DNA of 64,000 nt from the NCBI GenBank assembly GCA_030247885.1, contig JAPDRO010000005.1, positions 868,001-932,000 of the forward strand. The letters run 5' to 3'. A program made the position numbers and the translations under genes. Shown piece by piece: positions 60,892-64,000 of the stretch. Source of the DNA: Taxawa tesnikishii (nom. ined.). Lineage: Eukaryota; Ascomycota; Dothideomycetes; Dothideales. The notes beneath the pieces are model-generated. The model had not been told where the DNA came from and searched no databases. It worked only from the letters and a program-made list of their open reading frames with translations. Numbering within the stretch: position 1 is the stretch's first letter; each line of letters opens with the position of its first letter.

Positions 60892-63800
60892 ATGGTTAAA
60901 AAAGAGGTACAGGTCATGAATCGAGGTTAAACCTTACGCAGTGCATACTGACTCAGCATAGATCGACAACGCCGTCTACACGCAGGAGCTGCCAATCTAC
61001 CGCTCGAATGGACGGTCTCTTGGAGTTTGCTTCGAGAACCTCACGGTAGTAGGTACAGCAGCTGGAGAGAACATTGTTCTTGATTTTCAAGCTGTTCTTC
61101 AAAACATTGTTTCCGCACCCGTCGGCATCGTACGCAAGTTTGCTGGCAACAAACGAAAGGCGACACGCAATCTCATTCAAGATGTATCCGGAGTCGTGCC
61201 TCCTGGCGAGGTCCTGCTCGTTCTCGGAACCCCTGGTGCGGGATGTTCGACAACCTTACGCGCAATTGCAAGCGATACTGAGTCCTTCGTGAGCGTTCAA
61301 GGTGACGTCTCTTATTCGACTATCTCCTCTGATGAGGCGAAGAAGTAAGTAGTGGCAGTCAAACTATTGTTGGGCTCCAGCGTTTCAACAGGCCGTCAGC
61401 TCGTCAGACAATGCACTGCCTGAATGCGCCCGTACAACATGGCTGTGGGCATATGGCAAGTAGTTGTCCCGAGTGTCTCTTCTCAGAGGAACAGTTTGTG
61501 GGAGGGACCTCCATCCGCTAGACGGCCCGTGTGTTCTCACTATGCCGTCCAGCTGGATGTCGAGTGTTTCCCGGACTGCCTCTTTGCGACAGTTCGTGAA
61601 GCGTTCCGTCGAAGAAGCGCCGACGAATTGCCTCCTGAGAGGCCGCCTCGTTCGAGGGTCAGCCATCCGTCGGTCGGCCTGTTAAACGCTGATCCAAGCT
61701 TGATTTGCCCGCCACGACACGAATTACAACATTAAACTGACGCCTTCCAGGCACTATAGTTCGGAAATCATCTACAACGGTGAGGATGACATCCATTTTC
61801 CCAACTTGACGGTCTGCAACACTCTCGACTTTGCCTTGAAGCTGCGGAAGCCTGCCAAAGATGCTAAAAACCCTGCTGCATTTGCACAGGACTTGCGCGG
61901 AAAACTTCTCGACGCTTTCGGCATCTCCCATACAATCAAGACAATTGTCGGCAATGCTTTCGTACGTGGCGTCTCAGGCGGTGAAAGGAAGAGGGTTTCT
62001 TTGGCGGAGGTGCTTGCCACCAACCCAGCAGTTGCATGCTGGGATCAACCCAACCGCGGTCTTGACAGTTCCTCGGCGCTCGGCTTCTTCCGGCTGCTCA
62101 AGGCAATCTCCAGGAAGACCGGTATGACCAACATCGTTACCATGTATCAGGCCGCGGAGTCCATGTATCAAGAGTGCTTCGACCGTGTCTTGGTGCTATA
62201 TCAAGGACGGATGATCTTCTATGGCAGGGCCGAGCACGCGAGGCAGTACTTCATCGACTTGGGATACCTTTGCGAGCCGAGACAGACAACTCCTGATTTC
62301 TTGACCTGCGTCACGTCTGTCACTGAGCGGACGGTGCGCGAGGAGCATGTCGGACCAGTACCGCAAACTCCAGAGGAGTTCGCTCGAGCCTTCGAAGCGA
62401 GCCGATTCTGCAGCGATCTCAAGGCAGAAATTGCTTCCTACAAGAGCGAGCATGTTTCCAATCCAACGTATGCTACTGAATTTCGCGCCGAGGCTCAACG
62501 CGTCCGCTCATCAGCAACCACCAAGACCTCGCCACAGCCACATTCTGTGTTCTCACAGATTGCTGTCGGGATCAAACGTCACTACCAACTGACATGGGGT
62601 GACAGGAGAACCCTGTTTACGCTCCTTATCTTGAATGCAGTCAACGCGGTCATCACCGGCTCATGCTTCTACATGGCCCCCAAAACAGCGACTGGATCGT
62701 ACGAGAGAGGTGGCGCTATCTTCTTTTCACTCATTTACTTCTTCCTAAACGCCCTTGCTGAAACTCCCTCTACGGTACTTTCCCGCGTAATCGTCGTCAA
62801 GCAACGCAAACTTGGAATCAGCCATCCCGCCGCCTATGTCATTGCACAGACGATAGCAGAGATACCGTTACAGATCGTTCACACACTTGTGTTCTCGTGC
62901 TGCTACTACTTCATGCTTGGACTAAACAAGACCGCCTCCCAATTCTGGATCTTTGAGCTCATCAACTTCGTCCATCTCGGAGCTGTCAGCGCGTTATTCC
63001 GCATGTTGGGCGCCATTGCTCCTGACCTCAACTTGGCCCTGCTGATGGCTGGCTCTGCAATTCCGATCGGTCTCACCTACTCAGGCTTTGCTCCTCCAAC
63101 GCCGACGATGCATAGATGGGGTAGCTGGATCAGGCGCATCACACCCAGCCCTTTCGCCCTGGAAGCTCTGATGGGTAATGAGTTTTACGACATCACTTTG
63201 CATTGCACCGACTCTCAATTGATCCCGAACGGTCCAACCTATAGCGACATCCGGTACCAGGGCTGCACGCTTCCGGGCAGTATCAAGGGCTCGGCCGATG
63301 TTGCAGGAGAAACCTATCTGGAGATCATCTATGGCTTTTCCAGAAGTCACCTGTGGCAAAACTTTGGTATCATCCTGGTTTTCTGGTTCCTGTACTCTGT
63401 CATTGCTACGGTCGCCCTCGCCTTTACGGCCCGCGAAAAGGGTGGTAGTGCAGGGCACGTCTTCAAGCGTGGTGCCTTCCCGTCTGCAGGCCCTGCATTG
63501 TCACAGCCGAACATCACCGAAGGGGATCTGGAGAAGCAGCCAAGCCGTACCGTACATGATTTGGTTGCCAGTTCAGCCAACACTTCTGATACTCAGGTTG
63601 ATCGTGTTCTTACACAGCCCAATAGACCTGCTGGTACCGGTGCGACATTTACTTTCGAGAACGTCAACTACTTTGTGAAAGTGGGAGGAGAAGAGCGCCA
63701 GCTTCTCCGTGGCGTCTCCGGCTATGCGAGACCCGGTCAACTTACTGCCCTGATGGGTGCCTCTGGTGCTGGCAAGACAACCCTTCTGGACACTATCTCG

Positions 63801-64000
63801 CAACGCAAGTCTGAAGGCCGTGTCGAAGGTCGTATGCTCATCAACGGTCAGCCTTTGGGCACCTCCTTCGGAAGATCTTGCGGCTTTGCAATGCAGCAAG
63901 ATGTTCACGAGCCTATGGCTACTGTCAGGAGGCCCTGCAGTTTTCTGCCCGTCTCAGACAACCTGCCAATGTTCCCGAATCTGAGAAGATGGGGTATGTT
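60892..64000 (+). CDS. PDR-type ABC transporter (ABC-G), 3' part cut off
   Basis: Exons seen: 60892-60906 (MVKKE), 60962-61344 and 61751 to the window edge; introns are 55 nt (phase 0, TACTGAC branch) and 406 nt (phase 2). NBD1 has the degenerate fungal PDR Walker A GTPGAGCSTT (Cys for Lys), signature VSGGERKRVSLAE and WDQPNRGLDSSSAL. The first membrane domain follows, with an extracellular loop before helix 6. NBD2 starts with the canonical GASGAGKTTLLD. So NBD1 is the non-canonical site and the order NBD-TMD-NBD-(TMD) is reversed, as in Pdr5/Snq2. It exports hydrophobic compounds. The N-terminus before NBD1 is shorter than usual. One base is missing at 63928-63932 (HEPMATVR|EALQFSARLRQ); the protein runs off the window. 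Confidence 0.88.

Noticed and set aside
50185-64000. A biosynthetic cluster of aldo/keto reductase, regulator and ABC pump
   Set aside because: SUV3 and SEC1, both core cell-biology genes, lie between the reductase and the regulator-pump pair, and there is no backbone enzyme.

Overview
This is nuclear DNA of a filamentous ascomycete (Pezizomycotina; gene content and architecture suit Dothideomycetes, but the class is an inference). The evidence is: densely packed genes on both strands; 40-60 nt introns with GT..AG ends and CTRAC/CTAAC-like branch sites; fungal-only families (Zn2Cys6 regulators, PDR transporter, tyrosinase); and fungal forms of Scc2, Prp5, Sec1, Suv3 and TBCE. I could support 25 protein-coding genes. 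I saw no tRNA, rRNA, CRISPR or transposable element.

Layout. 1-594: 3' end of AP-3 beta. 1466-2949: PIN-like transporter. 3440-4879: PI-PLC-like protein. 5045-9344: tubulin cofactor E (-) divergent from SF3A2 (+), then a seven-TM protein (-). 10551-15256: Zn2Cys6 regulator and secreted tyrosinase (+). 15602-22373: SAM-carrier-like protein (-) and two unrecognised proteins (+). 23297-30303: cohesin loader Scc2 (-) divergent from Pol I subunit A12 (+). 30454-36056: deoxyhypusine hydroxylase (-) divergent from ferroportin (+), then a CobW/ZNG1 metallochaperone GTPase (-), a metal-themed block. 36266-41057: unrecognised protein of six repeat units (-). 41680-47079: Prp5 (-) divergent from a mitochondrial HMG-box protein (+). 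47448-51422: alpha-glucosidase (-) and aldo/keto reductase (+). 51842-57711: Suv3 (-) divergent from Sec1 (+). 58333-64000: Zn2Cys6 regulator (-) divergent from a PDR ABC transporter (+, cut by the window edge).

Two things stand out. First, about 20 reading-frame breaks lie in 13 genes, many of them essential. Every one is cured by adding one base, nearly always in a run of 3-5 identical bases. In every gene bounded by stop and splice sites the exon-length arithmetic closes only with that base. This looks like systematic homopolymer under-calling in the assembly rather than gene decay. CDS spans below cross these sites.

Second, the gene at 36266-41057 is built of six diverged copies of an undescribed ~170-210 residue unit. 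Each unit is one exon, and all five introns are phase 2 and sit at the same place, just after the last beta-like strand. It is a fossil record of tandem exon duplication and the best candidate here for something new.

Possible local circuits (inference): a CCAAT plus GATA cluster between the diiron enzyme DOHH and ferroportin, and a direct CCGTCTCC repeat between the Zn2Cys6 regulator and the divergent PDR transporter.
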